DNA of 64,000 nucleotides from Azospira inquinata (GCF_018905915.1 NZ_CP064782.1:2170001-2234000); one strand, 5' to 3'; positions 48,483 to 59,074 are shown, numbered from the stretch's first letter. The notes: generated by a model from the letters alone, not told the origin. Made by a program: numbers and translations.

Positions 48483-49637
48483 ATGCAAGCTGACGCTCCC
48501 GACGCCTCTTCTTCTTCCCCTTCCGCCGCTGCTCCGGCCTCTGGCCCGGAAGCGCCCCGGAATCCTGCCGCCGATCCGGCGCCGGGAGCCACGGGGGCGC
48601 CCGGTACCCCAGGCGCTGGGACGCCCTTGTTCCCGCCCGTTCCCCCCGTTCGGGCGCCTCGGCACTGGGGCCCCTGGCTGGTAGCCGCCCTGGTGGGGTT
48701 AGCCCTGCTCGGCTGGCAGTGGGGCGAGACCCGCTACAAACTGCATCAGGCCCAGGCCGAACTGGCCCAGCGGGTGGATGCGGCGGATAGCGCCAGCAAG
48801 GAAACCCGGGGGCTGGCCAAGCAATCCCAGGATGAGGTGGCCCAGCTGGAAGCCAAGGTGGGCGCCCTCCAGGCCAAGCAGGACGAATTCCAGAGCCAGC
48901 AGGCCTCCCTGGCCAATCTTTACCAGGACATGGTGCGCAACCGGGATGAATGGACCCTGGCGGAAATCGAGCAGAGCCTGACCCTGGCGGCCCAGCAGTT
49001 GCAGCTGGCGGGCAACGTGCCCGGGGCCATCCTGGCCCTCCAGGCGGCGGATGCCCGGCTGGCCCGCTCCGCCCAGCCCCAGTTCCTCGGCCTGCGCCAG
49101 GTTCTCAACCGGGATCTGGCCCGGCTGCGGGCCGCGCCCCTGGCCGATCTGCCCGGGATGAGCGTGGGTCTGGAAACGGTTCTGGGCAACGTGGATCGTC
49201 TGCCCCTGGCCTTTGAAGCCCGGCCCCGCCCGACCCGGGAAGGGGCCGCCACGTCGGCTCCCACCTGGTGGCAGCGCCTGGGCACGGGCCTCTGGGATGA
49301 GTTGAAAGGCCTGGTACGGGTGCAGCGCCTGGACCGCTCCGAGCCCGCCCTGCTGGCCCCGGAACAAAGCGCCTACCTGCGGGAAAATCTCAAGCTGCGC
49401 CTGCTTAACGCCCGGCTGGCCATGCTCTCCCGGGATCAATGGACCTTCCGCAGCGAACTGAAACAGTCGGAAGCCTGGCTGGAACGTTACTTCAACACCC
49501 AGGACCCGGGGGTGGCCAATGCCCTGAGCACCGTGCGCCAGCTGGCCGGCACCGATCTGATGATTAAGCTGCCGGACCTCAATGAAAGCCTGGGAGCGGT
49601 GCGTAGCGTCAAGCTGGGCAAGGAGGCGGGCAAATGA
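48483..49637 (+). CDS. hemX: HemX-like membrane protein
   Basis: Inner-membrane protein of 384 residues. A Pro/Ala/Ser-rich cytosolic N-terminus (about 1-60) is followed by one membrane helix (about 64-82). A long coiled coil (about 85-145) and a helical periplasmic domain follow, as in the PF04375 HemX family. Despite its old name as a uroporphyrinogen methyltransferase, no SAM motif is visible and its role is unproven. It is coupled to hemY by an ATGA overlap. Confidence 0.9.
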   Translation: MQADAPDASSSSPSAAAPASGPEAPRNPAADPAPGATGAPGTPGAGTPLFPPVPPVRAPRHWGPWLVAALVGLALLGWQWGETRYKLHQAQAELAQRVDAADSASKETRGLAKQSQDEVAQLEAKVGALQAKQDEFQSQQASLANLYQDMVRNRDEWTLAEIEQSLTLAAQQLQLAGNVPGAILALQAADARLARSAQPQFLGLRQVLNRDLARLRAAPLADLPGMSVGLETVLGNVDRLPLAFEARPRPTREGAATSAPTWWQRLGTGLWDELKGLVRVQRLDRSEPALLAPEQSAYLRENLKLRLLNARLAMLSRDQWTFRSELKQSEAWLERYFNTQDPGVANALSTVRQLAGTDLMIKLPDLNESLGAVRSVKLGKEAGK

Positions 49638-50833
49638 AAGGCCTTTCCTGGTTTATCCTCCTCTTTGCTCTGGCCGCCGGGCTGGCTCTGGCGGCCCAGG
49701 GCAACGGGGGCTATGTGCTGGTGGTGTTGCCCCCCTGGCGGGTGGAAATGACCCTGAATCTGGTGCTGGTGGCCCTGGGACTTCTGTTCCTGGCCGCCTA
49801 CCTGGTGTTCCGGGGCCTTTCCCTGGCCTATGCCTTGCCGGGCAAGGTAAGTGAATTTCGTCTGCGCCGGACCCGGGAAAAGGCGGGCAATGCCTTTCAG
49901 GAAAGCGTTCAGCGCTGGCTGGAAGGGCGTTACGGCCAGGCCCAGAAGCGGGCCGGGGATGCCTGGGAAGGGGGCTATGCCCCCCTGCTTTCGGCCCTGG
50001 TGGCCGCCCGGGCGGCCCACGCCATGCGCCAGGAGGACAAGGAAGCCCAGTGGCTGGAACGGGCCCGGGGCGGGGAAACGGAACCCTCCGTGGCCCGGCT
50101 CATGGTGGAAGCGGAATTTTGCCTGGATGGTCGGGATTTCGATGGGGCGGCTGCCGCCCTGGAACAGGTTCAGGCCCGCTCCGGGCGCCATTTGGCGGCC
50201 ATGCGCCTAGAACTGAAGGCCCAGCAGGGGCGCAAGGACTGGCCCCAGGTGCTGCGTCTGGCCCGGCAGCTGGAAAAGCGCCGGGCCCTGGCCCCGGAAC
50301 TGGCCCGGGAAATCAAGCTGCAAGCCCATCGGGAAGCCATCCGCCTGCGGGAAGACGATGGCGGTCTGCTCCTGGCCTATCTGCGGGGGGTGCCGGAAGA
50401 GGAATTCCATCCCCGGCTGGTGGCCAGCGCCGCCCGGGCCCTGTATCAGCAGGGCGCCCGGGCCGAGGCCCTGGGCCTGGTGGAAAGCCGCCTGGAAAAG
50501 GCCTGTGCCGAGGACGCCTGCTGGAGTCCGGAACTGGTGCGGCTCTACGGGGAATGGGGCGAGGGGGATTTGACCGCCCGTATTGCTCGGGCCGGTAAAT
50601 GGCTGCAACAAAGACCCCAGGATGGGGAACTGTTGCTGGCCCTGGGGCGTCTCTGTCTTAAGCAACGGCTGTGGGGCAAGGCCCAGAATTATCTGGAAGC
50701 CTCCCTGTCCGTGGCCGAAAGCCGGGAAGCCCATCGGGAACTGGCCCGCCTCTTTGAAGCGACGGATCGGAGCGAAGCGGCCAACACCCATTACCGGGCC
50801 AGTCTGGAAGTCCCGGCGGCGCCGGGCCGTTGA
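49634..50833 (+). CDS. hemY: HemY-like TPR membrane protein
   Basis: Protein of 399 residues with two N-terminal membrane helices (about 5-22 and 38-62), then Ala/Arg-rich helical repeats of the TPR type to the C-terminus. This is the proteobacterial HemY (PF07219), not the Bacillus protoporphyrinogen oxidase of the same name. It is encoded with hemC, hemD and hemX and is thought to assist late haem steps, but the mechanism is unknown. Confidence 0.92.
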   Translation: MKGLSWFILLFALAAGLALAAQGNGGYVLVVLPPWRVEMTLNLVLVALGLLFLAAYLVFRGLSLAYALPGKVSEFRLRRTREKAGNAFQESVQRWLEGRYGQAQKRAGDAWEGGYAPLLSALVAARAAHAMRQEDKEAQWLERARGGETEPSVARLMVEAEFCLDGRDFDGAAAALEQVQARSGRHLAAMRLELKAQQGRKDWPQVLRLARQLEKRRALAPELAREIKLQAHREAIRLREDDGGLLLAYLRGVPEEEFHPRLVASAARALYQQGARAEALGLVESRLEKACAEDACWSPELVRLYGEWGEGDLTARIARAGKWLQQRPQDGELLLALGRLCLKQRLWGKAQNYLEASLSVAESREAHRELARLFEATDRSEAANTHYRASLEVPAAPGR

Positions 50834-50901
50834 TTTTTGTCCCCTTTTCCGGGGAAGATAAGCACACCGCCACCATACCTTCCGGGGGAAAGGACGCCAC
50901 A

Positions 50902-51141
50902 ATGCTGGGACTGGATTTACGCAAAATCTACAACTTCTATCCGGTGGAGCCCCCGCCGGACCCGGCGGCCCTGCCCACCGGGGGGGATATTTATTACGAG
51001 TGCCTGGATTGCACCACCATCGTCAATTCCGTGCCCCACTTGAAGAGTGCCTGCGCCTGCGGCAATCTGGCGGGGTGCGGTGGCAGTCTGTCGGTGAAAG
51101 ACCCGAGCCGGGTCCGGGTGGTGCGAGGCAAGCTGAAGTAA
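50902..51141 (+). CDS. Small Cys-rich hypothetical protein after hemY
   Basis: Not recognised. The 79-residue protein has six cysteines arranged as ECLDC, ACACG and GCG, suggesting a metal site or disulfides, and no signal peptide. ATG 50902 has GGAAAGGA about 9 bp upstream; an in-frame start at 50830 overlaps the end of hemY. Its position 68 bp after hemY and before a terminator suggests it is the last gene of the hem operon. Confidence 0.72.
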   Translation: MLGLDLRKIYNFYPVEPPPDPAALPTGGDIYYECLDCTTIVNSVPHLKSACACGNLAGCGGSLSVKDPSRVRVVRGKLK

Positions 51142-51171
51142 GCACTCTCGGACCCCATCAAGGTTCGGACG

Positions 51172-51200
51172 AAAAAAGGAGCCCTGGGGCTCCTTTTTTT
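51172..51200 (+). terminator. Bidirectional terminator between the hem block and hemF
   Basis: GGAGCC (51178-51183) pairs with GGCTCC (51188-51193) around CTGG, with A6 before and T7 after. It can end both the hemC block and the convergent hemF transcript. Confidence 0.92.
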
Positions 51201-51261
51201 ATGGCCGGAAAACGGGGGGAGGGTGGTCCCCGCCCCGTTTTTTCTAGGCAGACTTCCTGCC

Positions 51262-52182
51262 CTAGACCCAGTCCCGGGGCGGGAGAAAGTCGGTGTAGAG
51301 GGCCGCTTCCGGGCTGCCCGGCTCGGGCTGCCAGTCGTAGCGCCATTTCACCACCGGGGGCAGGGACATGAGAATGGATTCGGTGCGCCCCCCGGACTGG
51401 AGCCCGAACAGGGTGCCCCGGTCCCAGACCAGGTTGAATTCCACGTAGCGGCCCCGGCGATAGGCCTGGAAGTCCCGTTCCCGCTCCCCGTAGGGCAGGT
51501 TACGGCGCTTTTCCAGGAGGGGCGGGTAGGCCAGGAGAAAAGCATCCCCCACGCTGCGGGTCAGGGCGAAGCAGCGCTCGAAGCCCCCCTCGTTCAGGTC
51601 GTCGTAGAAAATGCCCCCCACGCCCCGGGCTTCCTGGCGGTGCTTCAGGTAGAAATATTCGTCGCACCAGCGTTTGTAACGGCCATGGACCTCCGGGCCG
51701 AAGGGGGCCAGGGCCGTCTGGCAGGTGCGGTGAAAGTGTTCCGCGTCTTCTACAAAGCCGTAGTAGGGGGTGAGGTCCATGCCGCCGCCGAACCACCAGA
51801 TGGGCTGGTCGTCGGAACCGGCCCGGGGATGGGCGATGAAAAAGCGCACATTCATGTGGGCCGTGGGGCAATAGGGATTGCGGGGGTGGAGCACCAGGGA
51901 AACCCCCATGGCTTCGTAGCGGCGCCCAGCCATTTCCGGGCGCACGGCGGTGGCGGAGGCGGGCAGGGCGGCCCCGGCCACGTGGGAAAAATTCACCCCG
52001 CCCCGCTCAAAGAGATGGCCTTCTTCGATGAGGCGGCTTACGCCACCGCCCCCTTCGGGCCGCTGCCAGGCATCCCGGCGAAAGGGCTGGCCGTCCTGGG
52101 CCGAGAGGGCCTGGACCAGCCGTTCCTGGAGGTCGGTGAGATAGGTGAGGACGGGGGCGGTTTGGGGGGTGTCGGGGGTCAT
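51262..52182 (-). CDS. hemF: Oxygen-dependent coproporphyrinogen III oxidase
   Basis: Converts coproporphyrinogen III to protoporphyrinogen IX using oxygen. The 306-residue product has the family signatures [13 protein letters not shown] (about 132-144) and [27 protein letters not shown] near the end. It indicates aerobic haem synthesis. It is transcribed towards the hem block, 13 bp after the GGDEF gene stop. Confidence 0.97.
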   Translation of the reverse strand: MTPDTPQTAPVLTYLTDLQERLVQALSAQDGQPFRRDAWQRPEGGGGVSRLIEEGHLFERGGVNFSHVAGAALPASATAVRPEMAGRRYEAMGVSLVLHPRNPYCPTAHMNVRFFIAHPRAGSDDQPIWWFGGGMDLTPYYGFVEDAEHFHRTCQTALAPFGPEVHGRYKRWCDEYFYLKHRQEARGVGGIFYDDLNEGGFERCFALTRSVGDAFLLAYPPLLEKRRNLPYGERERDFQAYRRGRYVEFNLVWDRGTLFGLQSGGRTESILMSLPPVVKWRYDWQPEPGSPEAALYTDFLPPRDWV

Positions 52183-52195
52183 AGGGGCGCTTATT

Positions 52196-53926
52196 TTAGG
52201 AAGGGTCGGTACGGCGGCGCTGGGGGGTGCCGGGGGCCGGATGTCCCGGGTCGGGCTCGGGGGCGGCTAGCTGGTAACGGTTGCGGCCCGCCTGCTTGGC
52301 CTGGTACATGGCCGTGTCCGCCTGGCGGATGAGGGTGGCTACGCTGGGGGGCAGCCGGTCTTCCGGCCCGACGCAGGCGATGCCGATGGAAACGCCAATA
52401 TGGATTTCCTGGCCGTTAATCAGGAAGGGCACGGCAATGGCGTCCAGGCAGCCCTGGGCAATCCGTTCCGCGACCCGGTGGGCGAGGTCGATGTCGGTGA
52501 GGAGAATGATGAATTCATCCCCTCCCTGGCGCACCACCATGTCGTCCCGCCGCACGCAGCTGCACAGGCGCAGGGCCACCTCTTGCAAGACCCGGTCCCC
52601 CATGTCGTGACCCCAGCGGTCATTGACCGTCTTGAAGCCGTCCAGGTCCAGGAATAGCAGGGCCAGGTGGTGGGGATGGGTGGCCATGATGGCCAGCTCC
52701 GCTTCCAGTTTTTCCGTCAGGGGGTCCCGGTTGGCCAGACCGGTGAGGGCGTCCCGGCGGGCCATGGCCGCCAGCTGGGCTTCCTGGGCGGCCAGTTTGT
52801 GCTGGAGCTGGTTGAAACTGGTGGCCACCCGGGCGATTTCCTTCAAGGGGGGCACGGGCAGGGGCTGGGCCGGCTGGGTGCCTTCCGCCATGCTTTGGAG
52901 CCGCTCCGCTAGTGCCGCCAGGGGTGCCATGAGCCGGTTCACCGCCCAGAGCAGGAGCAGGAGCAGGGGGAGGCCGATGCCCATGGCCAGCAGCACCGTA
53001 TTCCGTACCGCATTGTCCGCCGGGGCCAGGGCTTCCTTGGCGGGCAGGCGGGCGGTGAGAACCCAGCCCACATGGGGGACGTCCACGCTGGTCACCAGTT
53101 CCTCGGCCCCCTGGGCATTGCGTTCGATACCCACGCCCCGGTGGCCGATGGCGATTTGGTCGTGGAGGGGGTCCTGGCCCGGCAGGGGCAGGGGGGCCAT
53201 GGTCAGGGACGGGTCGGTGCCGGTGACAAAGGCGTTGTCCCGGGGCGCCATGAGTTCATAGGTGCCGCCCCGGCCGGGTCGGGCGGTGATGATCTGGTCC
53301 AGGAAGCCCGGGGTGTCCAAAGGGGTAACCCCGAGAACTACGGCCAGGAGATGCTGGCCCCGGTCATAGAGGGGGGTGGCCACGGCCAGGGAGGGGTGGC
53401 TGGTGGCCCGGGCCTTCAGGGGCTTACTGAAATAGGTGTGGCGGGTGGCGGTGGCGCCGATGAACCAGTCCCGGTCCGTAAAGCTCTGGGGCCGGTTGGG
53501 CATTACCGGGGTTTGGGCCAGCAGGGGGCCCCCGTCCGCCGGCACTATCATGAGGCCGGTGGGGAACAGGGTGTAAATGGCCCGCCGTTCTTCCAGCCAG
53601 CGTTGCAGGGCTGGTCTATCCTGGAGCAGTTCCTTGGGAATATTGGCCGCCACCTTTTCCAGGCCTTCCTTGCGCAGGGCCAGTTTGCTGCCGATGTCCC
53701 GGGCGATGAAGGTGGTGGTGTCCAACTGCTGCTGCAACACTTCCCGGACGATGTCCGCCTTCAGCCGGTAGGCGGCGATGAAGGTGATGCTGGCCCCGGT
53801 AATGAGGAACAGGGCGATGATCAACAGGGCAATACGTCCCCGCAGGCTGCGGGGACAGTAAGTACACCAGCGGTCGATCCAGGAAGCGGGGGCGGCCAGG
53901 GAGGGCTGATCGGTGTCCGCTGTCAC
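52196..53926 (-). CDS. Cache-HAMP-GGDEF diguanylate cyclase
   Basis: Inner-membrane c-di-GMP synthase of 576 residues. TM1 is at about 30-54, a periplasmic double-Cache-like sensor at about 55-315, TM2 at about 316-335, then HAMP, a short coiled coil and the GGDEF domain (about 395-555) with intact GGDEF in [12 protein letters not shown]. Its ATG is 5 bp after the purD stop, so it is likely co-transcribed with purD. The ligand is unknown. Confidence 0.93.
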   Translation of the reverse strand: MTADTDQPSLAAPASWIDRWCTYCPRSLRGRIALLIIALFLITGASITFIAAYRLKADIVREVLQQQLDTTTFIARDIGSKLALRKEGLEKVAANIPKELLQDRPALQRWLEERRAIYTLFPTGLMIVPADGGPLLAQTPVMPNRPQSFTDRDWFIGATATRHTYFSKPLKARATSHPSLAVATPLYDRGQHLLAVVLGVTPLDTPGFLDQIITARPGRGGTYELMAPRDNAFVTGTDPSLTMAPLPLPGQDPLHDQIAIGHRGVGIERNAQGAEELVTSVDVPHVGWVLTARLPAKEALAPADNAVRNTVLLAMGIGLPLLLLLLWAVNRLMAPLAALAERLQSMAEGTQPAQPLPVPPLKEIARVATSFNQLQHKLAAQEAQLAAMARRDALTGLANRDPLTEKLEAELAIMATHPHHLALLFLDLDGFKTVNDRWGHDMGDRVLQEVALRLCSCVRRDDMVVRQGGDEFIILLTDIDLAHRVAERIAQGCLDAIAVPFLINGQEIHIGVSIGIACVGPEDRLPPSVATLIRQADTAMYQAKQAGRNRYQLAAPEPDPGHPAPGTPQRRRTDPS

Positions 53927-53931
53927 GGCCG

Positions 53932-55212
53932 TTAGTGGGCGATGGCCCGGTAGCCGATGTCCCGGCGGTACTGCATGCCCTCAAAGCGGATTTGATTGAC
54001 CACCTCGTAGGCCCGCTTCTGGGCTAGCTTGACGCTATCCCCCAGGGCGGTGACACAGAGCACCCGGCCCCCGGCGGTGACCGCCTGGTCCCCCTGGTGG
54101 GCGGTGCCAGCGTGGAAGACGTGCACGTCTTCACCAAAGCTGTTGCCCTGGGCCGGCAGGCCCACGATCACGTCTCCCTTTTTCGGAGTATCCGGGTAGT
54201 TGGCGGCCGCCAGTACCACCCCTAGGGCGATGCGCCGGTCCCATTCGGTTTCGATCTGGTCCAGGGTGCCGCTCACCCCGTGTTCCAAGAGCTTCAGGAA
54301 ATCGGATTTGAGCCGCATCATGATCGGCTGGGTTTCCGGGTCCCCCATACGGCAATTGAATTCCAGGGTTTTCACCGAGCCGTCCTTGCCGATCATGAGA
54401 CCGGCGTAGAGGAAGCCGGTGAAGGGAATGCCGTCCGCTTCCATGCCCCGCACCGTGGGCAGGATGATTTCCCGCATCACCTTGGCGTGGATCTGGGGAG
54501 TGACCACCGGGGCCGGGGAATAGGCCCCCATGCCCCCGGTGTTGGGGCCCGTGTCCCCTTCGCCGATGCGCTTGTGGTCCTGGCTGGAGGCCAGGGGCAG
54601 GACGTTTTTGCCGTCCACCATGACAATAAAGCTGGCTTCTTCCCCGTCCAGGAAGTCCTCGATCACCACCCGGGCCCCCGCATCTCCCAGCTTGTTGCCG
54701 GAGAGCATGTCGTCGATGGCGGCATGGGCCTCTTCCAGGCTCATGGCCACCACCACCCCCTTGCCGGCGGCCAAGCCGTCGGCCTTGATGACAATGGGGG
54801 CGCCCCGACCGTCCACATAGGCGTGGGCCGCCGCCGTGTCGGAGAAGGTTTCAAAGGCAGCGGTGGGAATCTGGTGCCGGGCCATGAAGCGCTTGGCGAA
54901 ATCCTTGGAGGATTCCAGCTGGGCCGCTTCCTTGGTGGGGCCAAAAATTTTCAGGCCCCGGGCCCGGAACAGATTGACTACCCCGGCGGCCAGGGGGGCT
55001 TCCGGCCCCACCAGGGTGAGGTGAATGCCTTCCTTGACGGCGAAATCCGCCAGGGCCTCCGGATCCGTAATCGGCAGATTTTCCAGTTCCGGTTCCCGGG
55101 CCGTGCCCGCGTTACCCGGGGCTACGTAGATTTTCTGGACGCCGGAAGTCTGGGCCAGTTTCCAGGCCAGGGCGTGTTCCCGGCCACCGGAGCCAATGAC
55201 GAGTAATTTCAT
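53932..55212 (-). CDS. purD: Phosphoribosylamine-glycine ligase
   Basis: ATP-grasp enzyme joining glycine to phosphoribosylamine in purine synthesis. The 426-residue product has normal length, the GSGGREHALAWKL start and the family signature FNCRMGDPETQ. It follows purH and pagP on the minus strand. Confidence 0.97.
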   Translation of the reverse strand: MKLLVIGSGGREHALAWKLAQTSGVQKIYVAPGNAGTAREPELENLPITDPEALADFAVKEGIHLTLVGPEAPLAAGVVNLFRARGLKIFGPTKEAAQLESSKDFAKRFMARHQIPTAAFETFSDTAAAHAYVDGRGAPIVIKADGLAAGKGVVVAMSLEEAHAAIDDMLSGNKLGDAGARVVIEDFLDGEEASFIVMVDGKNVLPLASSQDHKRIGEGDTGPNTGGMGAYSPAPVVTPQIHAKVMREIILPTVRGMEADGIPFTGFLYAGLMIGKDGSVKTLEFNCRMGDPETQPIMMRLKSDFLKLLEHGVSGTLDQIETEWDRRIALGVVLAAANYPDTPKKGDVIVGLPAQGNSFGEDVHVFHAGTAHQGDQAVTAGGRVLCVTALGDSVKLAQKRAYEVVNQIRFEGMQYRRDIGYRAIAH

Positions 55213-55272
55213 GGTGAGGACTCTTGCAAGACGAAAGGGAGAGGGGGCTTCCCGGAGAAGCCGACCCGCTGG

Positions 55273-55875
55273 TCAGAAGCGGATCTTGCCCCAGAAAAAG
55301 AGAATGTTACCGAATCCCCGGCCCCCTGGCACGTAGGCGGATTCCAGGGAAAAGCGGCCGTGCTCCAGGGATGCCATGGGTAGCACGGCGGGAATGGGGC
55401 TGTAATGGCCGATGTCGGAGCGAGCGGTGAGAAAGGCGGTATAGCCCAGGCCCCCTTTCCACTCCCGGCCCAGGGGCCAGTAGGTTTTGTAGCCGTAGCC
55501 GGCCATGTATTCCGGCCGGCTGTGGGAATCCTGGAATTCCATCACATACAGGCCATGCCAGTCCCCATCCCGGTCATACATGCCTTTGCCGATGCCCAGG
55601 CCCCAGGGATCTTCGTTAAAGCTGTCGATCTTGTCCCGGGTATAGGCGAAGCGGAAATGGTGGGTATGGAGGGGAATGTACAGTTCCGGGGTGCCCTGCT
55701 GCCAGATGTCCTGGATGCGCTGGCTGGCCCGGTAGAACCAGCCCTGGGCTTCCACCGTCTTGGTTTCCAGGGGCGTGAGCTCGGGCGCCGGGGCCGCCCC
55801 TTCCCCCTGGGCGAAGCCAGCCAGCCCCAGGCCAATGGCCAGGAGCAGGGGGCGCCAGAAGGAAGGGGCAACCAT
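55273..55875 (-). CDS. pagP: PagP-like lipid A palmitoyltransferase
   Basis: Outer-membrane beta-barrel enzyme that moves palmitate from phospholipid to lipid A. The 200-residue product has a signal peptide (about 1-25), the catalytic-region HTHHFRFAY His and the EFQDSHSRPEY segment containing the catalytic Asp-Ser pair. It ends in an aromatic residue (WGKIRF), as outer-membrane barrels do. It is embedded between purH (8 bp upstream) and purD (60 bp downstream). Confidence 0.88.
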   Translation of the reverse strand: MVAPSFWRPLLLAIGLGLAGFAQGEGAAPAPELTPLETKTVEAQGWFYRASQRIQDIWQQGTPELYIPLHTHHFRFAYTRDKIDSFNEDPWGLGIGKGMYDRDGDWHGLYVMEFQDSHSRPEYMAGYGYKTYWPLGREWKGGLGYTAFLTARSDIGHYSPIPAVLPMASLEHGRFSLESAYVPGGRGFGNILFFWGKIRF

Positions 55876-55883
55876 GGGCGGGC

Positions 55884-57449
55884 CTAGTGGCGGAAGTGAC
55901 GGGCGCCGGTGAAGACCATGGCCAGGCCATGTTCGTCCGCCGCGGCGATGACTTCCGCGTCCCGCACCGAGCCGCCGGGCTGGATCACCGCCAGGGCACC
56001 GGCTTCGGCCAGCACGTCCACCCCGTCCCGGAAGGGGAAGAAGGCGTCGGAAGCCACACAGGAACCGGCCAGGGAAAGGCCCGCATTCTTGGCCTTGATG
56101 GCGGCGATGCGGGTGGAGTCCACCCGGCTCATTTGTCCGGCGCCCACCCCCAGGGTCATGCCGCCGCCGCAGAAGACGATGGCGTTGGATTTAACGAACT
56201 TGGCCACCCGGTAGGCGAAGAGCAGGTCTTCCAGCTGGGCGTCGGTGGGGGCCTTCTTGGTCACCACCTTCAAGTGGTCGGGCTGGACATTGAACATGTC
56301 CGGGGTTTGGACCAGCAGGCCGCCGCCGATGCGCTTCAGCTCAAAGGCCTGGTAGGCCCGTTCCAGGGGCACTTCCAGAACCCGCAGGTTTTGCTTGGCG
56401 GCGAGCAGGGCTCGGGCCCCATCGGTGAAGCCCGGGGCGATGAGCACTTCGACGAAGTGCTTGCGGGCGCCCATGGCGTTCACCACATCCACATCCACCG
56501 TGCCGTTGAAGGCGATGATGCCGCCGAAGGCCGAGGTGGAGTCGGTCTGGAAGGCCTTTTCATAGGCTTCCAGATGGGCGGCGCCGATGGCTACGCCACA
56601 GGGATTGGCGTGCTTGACGATGACGCAGGCCGGGGTGGTGAAGGTCTTGACGCATTCCCAGGCCGCATCCGCATCCGCGATGTTGTTGTAGGACAGTTCC
56701 TTGCCCTGCAACTGGGTGAAGTTGGCGATGCCCCCGGCCACCGGCTCCGGATCCCGGTAGAAGGCGGCCTTTTGGTGGGGGTTTTCCCCGTAGCGCAGCA
56801 CTTCGATACGGTCGTAGGCGGTGTGGAAGGCGGCGGGGAACTGCTGGGGCTGATTCTGTTCGTCCAGGCTGGTGAGCCAGTTGGCGATGGCGGAATCGTA
56901 GCGGGCGGTGTGGGTGAAAGCCTTCTTGGCCAGGGAGAAACGGGTCTCCAGGGTCAGGGCCCCTTCATGGGCGTGCATTTCGTCCAGCAGGGGCTGGTAG
57001 TCCGCCGGATCGGTGACGATGGCCACGCCAGCGTAATTCTTGGCGGAGGAGCGGACCATGGCCGGGCCGCCGATGTCGATGTTTTCAATAGCGTCCGCCA
57101 GGGTGACGTCGGGCTTGGCCACCGTTTCCCGGAAGGGATAGAGATTGACGCACACCAGGTCAATCATGGGAATGCCGTGCTTTTCGATGGTGGCCATGTG
57201 GGCGGGCAGATCCCGGCGGGCCAGGATGCCGCCGTGGACCTTGGGATGGAGGGTCTTCACCCGGCCATCCAGCATTTCCGGAAAACCCGTGTAGTCGCCG
57301 ATCTCGGTGACGGTCAGACCGGCTTCCCGCAGCATTTTGGCGGTGCCGCCGGTGGACAGCAGTTTCACGCCCTGGGCGGCCAGGCCCCGGGCAAATTCGA
57401 GAACGCCCCGTTTGTCGGAAACGGAGATCAAAGCTTGACGGATTTTCAT
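55884..57449 (-). CDS. purH: Bifunctional AICAR formyltransferase/IMP cyclohydrolase
   Basis: Performs the last two steps to IMP. The 521-residue product has an N-terminal MGS-like cyclohydrolase domain (about 1-150, [28 protein letters not shown]) and a C-terminal transformylase ([22 protein letters not shown]). It lies 70 bp after fis on the same strand. Confidence 0.98.
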   Translation of the reverse strand: MKIRQALISVSDKRGVLEFARGLAAQGVKLLSTGGTAKMLREAGLTVTEIGDYTGFPEMLDGRVKTLHPKVHGGILARRDLPAHMATIEKHGIPMIDLVCVNLYPFRETVAKPDVTLADAIENIDIGGPAMVRSSAKNYAGVAIVTDPADYQPLLDEMHAHEGALTLETRFSLAKKAFTHTARYDSAIANWLTSLDEQNQPQQFPAAFHTAYDRIEVLRYGENPHQKAAFYRDPEPVAGGIANFTQLQGKELSYNNIADADAAWECVKTFTTPACVIVKHANPCGVAIGAAHLEAYEKAFQTDSTSAFGGIIAFNGTVDVDVVNAMGARKHFVEVLIAPGFTDGARALLAAKQNLRVLEVPLERAYQAFELKRIGGGLLVQTPDMFNVQPDHLKVVTKKAPTDAQLEDLLFAYRVAKFVKSNAIVFCGGGMTLGVGAGQMSRVDSTRIAAIKAKNAGLSLAGSCVASDAFFPFRDGVDVLAEAGALAVIQPGGSVRDAEVIAAADEHGLAMVFTGARHFRH

Positions 57450-57519
57450 GATGTCAGTTGTGAAGTGAATGTGTGTGGCGGAATGAAAACGGTGGGCGAA
57501 AAAAAGGGGCGGGGCGGGC

Positions 57520-57759
57520 TCAGGCGATGAGCTGGTACTCCACCAGTTTTTTGCGCAGGGTGTTGCGGTTAATGCCCAGAATTTCAGCGGCCAGGGTCTG
57601 GTTGCCTCCGGCTTGGGCGAGTACGACTTGCAGCATGGGTTTTTCCACGCTCTTCAGCACCATGTCGTAGACGGCGGCGGGCTTTTCCCCGTCCAGGTCC
57701 CGGAAATACTGTTCCAGAGCCCCGTAAACGCAGGTGGAAATATCATTGTTACGGCTCAT
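57520..57759 (-). CDS. fis: Fis-family nucleoid protein
   Basis: DNA-bending nucleoid protein of 79 residues. The C-terminal HTH is clear ([22 protein letters not shown], about residues 51-72). The short form is normal for betaproteobacteria. ATG 57759 follows GGGAGG; the extension to 57780 is not needed. It follows dusB, as in E. coli. Confidence 0.94.
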   Translation of the reverse strand: MSRNNDISTCVYGALEQYFRDLDGEKPAAVYDMVLKSVEKPMLQVVLAQAGGNQTLAAEILGINRNTLRKKLVEYQLIA

Positions 57760-57822
57760 GGCCTCCCTGCCTTCTCTCAAAAATAACCCGTTGGCCGTCC
57801 CTTGCTCCGTCGAACTGCGGAG

Positions 57823-58872
57823 TTAGGCGGCCAGATTCCGGGGTGCTGCTTCGGATGCCGGAATCTCCCCTGCCTCCGGCGCGTACTGCAAACGTTCCCC
57901 CTGGTCCGCCAGGGAGAAAAAGAAGTCGTTGACCGCCTGCTGCTGCATTTCCAGAGTGGGCAACTGATTCATGTGATGGCGGAAATGGGCCGAGCCCACC
58001 AGGCCCCGGGTGTACCAGGAAATATGCTTGCGGGCGATGCGCACTCCGGCTTCCACCCCGTAGAAACTGTAGAGGTCGTCCAGGTGGGCCAGGAGAATCC
58101 GGTGGATTTCCCGGACTTCCGGGGCGGGCAGAGTCTGGCCGGTTTTCAGATAGTGTTCGATTTCCCGGAAAATCCAGGGGCGGCCCTGGGCGGCCCGGCC
58201 CACCATGACCCCGTCAGCCCCGGTGTAATCCAGCACCAATTTGGCCTTTTCCGGGGAGGTGATGTCCCCGTTGGCGATGATGGGAATGGTGGCGGCGGCT
58301 TTGACCGCCCGGATGGTGTCGTATTCCGCTTCCCCGGTGTATTGCTGGCAGCGGGTGCGGCCATGGATGGTCAGGGCCCGGATACCGGCGGCTTGGGCGA
58401 TTTTCAGAATGGCCAAGGCGTTACGGTTTTCTGCGTCCCAGCCGGTGCGGATTTTCAGGGTGACCGGAGTGTCGGGCACGGCCTGCACCACCGCTTCCAG
58501 AATGCGTTGCACCAGGGGCTCGTCCCGCAGCAGGGCGGAACCGGCCATCACATTGCAGATTTTCTTGGCCGGGCAGCCCATGTTGATGTCGATAATCTGG
58601 GCGCCCCGGCTCACGTTGTAGCGGGCCGCCTCGGCCATCATGGCCGGATCAGCCCCGGCGATCTGTACGGAAATGGGGTCCGCTTCCCCTTCGTGATTGG
58701 CCCGGCGCTGAGTCTTTTTGCTGCCGTAGAGCAGGGAATTGGAGGTGACCATTTCGGACACCGCCAGACCGGCGCCCAATTGCTTGCACAGCTGCCGAAA
58801 GGGCCGGTCCGTAACCCCCGCCATGGGAGCGACGAAGAGGTTGTTGCGCAAAGTGTGGCCAACAAATTCCAT
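57823..58872 (-). CDS. dusB: tRNA-dihydrouridine synthase B
   Basis: FMN enzyme that reduces uridine in the tRNA D-loop. The 349-residue product has the flavin-site VAPMAGVTDRPFR (about 14-26), catalytic Cys in NMGCPAKK and the phosphate-binding ANGDI/GRAAQGRPW segments. ATG 58872 matches homologues; the frame to 59001 is not homologous. It opens the dusB-fis-purH-pagP-purD run. A TACAAT -10-like element lies at 58995-58990. Confidence 0.96.
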   Translation of the reverse strand: MEFVGHTLRNNLFVAPMAGVTDRPFRQLCKQLGAGLAVSEMVTSNSLLYGSKKTQRRANHEGEADPISVQIAGADPAMMAEAARYNVSRGAQIIDINMGCPAKKICNVMAGSALLRDEPLVQRILEAVVQAVPDTPVTLKIRTGWDAENRNALAILKIAQAAGIRALTIHGRTRCQQYTGEAEYDTIRAVKAAATIPIIANGDITSPEKAKLVLDYTGADGVMVGRAAQGRPWIFREIEHYLKTGQTLPAPEVREIHRILLAHLDDLYSFYGVEAGVRIARKHISWYTRGLVGSAHFRHHMNQLPTLEMQQQAVNDFFFSLADQGERLQYAPEAGEIPASEAAPRNLAA

Positions 58873-59074
58873 GGCGGCAAAAAGCTCTCGGTTCAAGCGG
58901 TTAGCAAGGGGCAACGGGCGCAAAGGGGGCGGGACGTGCCGGTGGGACAGGGGAGGCCGCGTTCTTGGAAAGGGGCGGCAAGGGGGCGAATTGTACTCCA
59001 CCCGGCGCTTAAAAAATAGTCACCACCCCGGGTTGGGGTAGGATTTTCCCTACCCGGTTCCCTGGGATGGGGGT

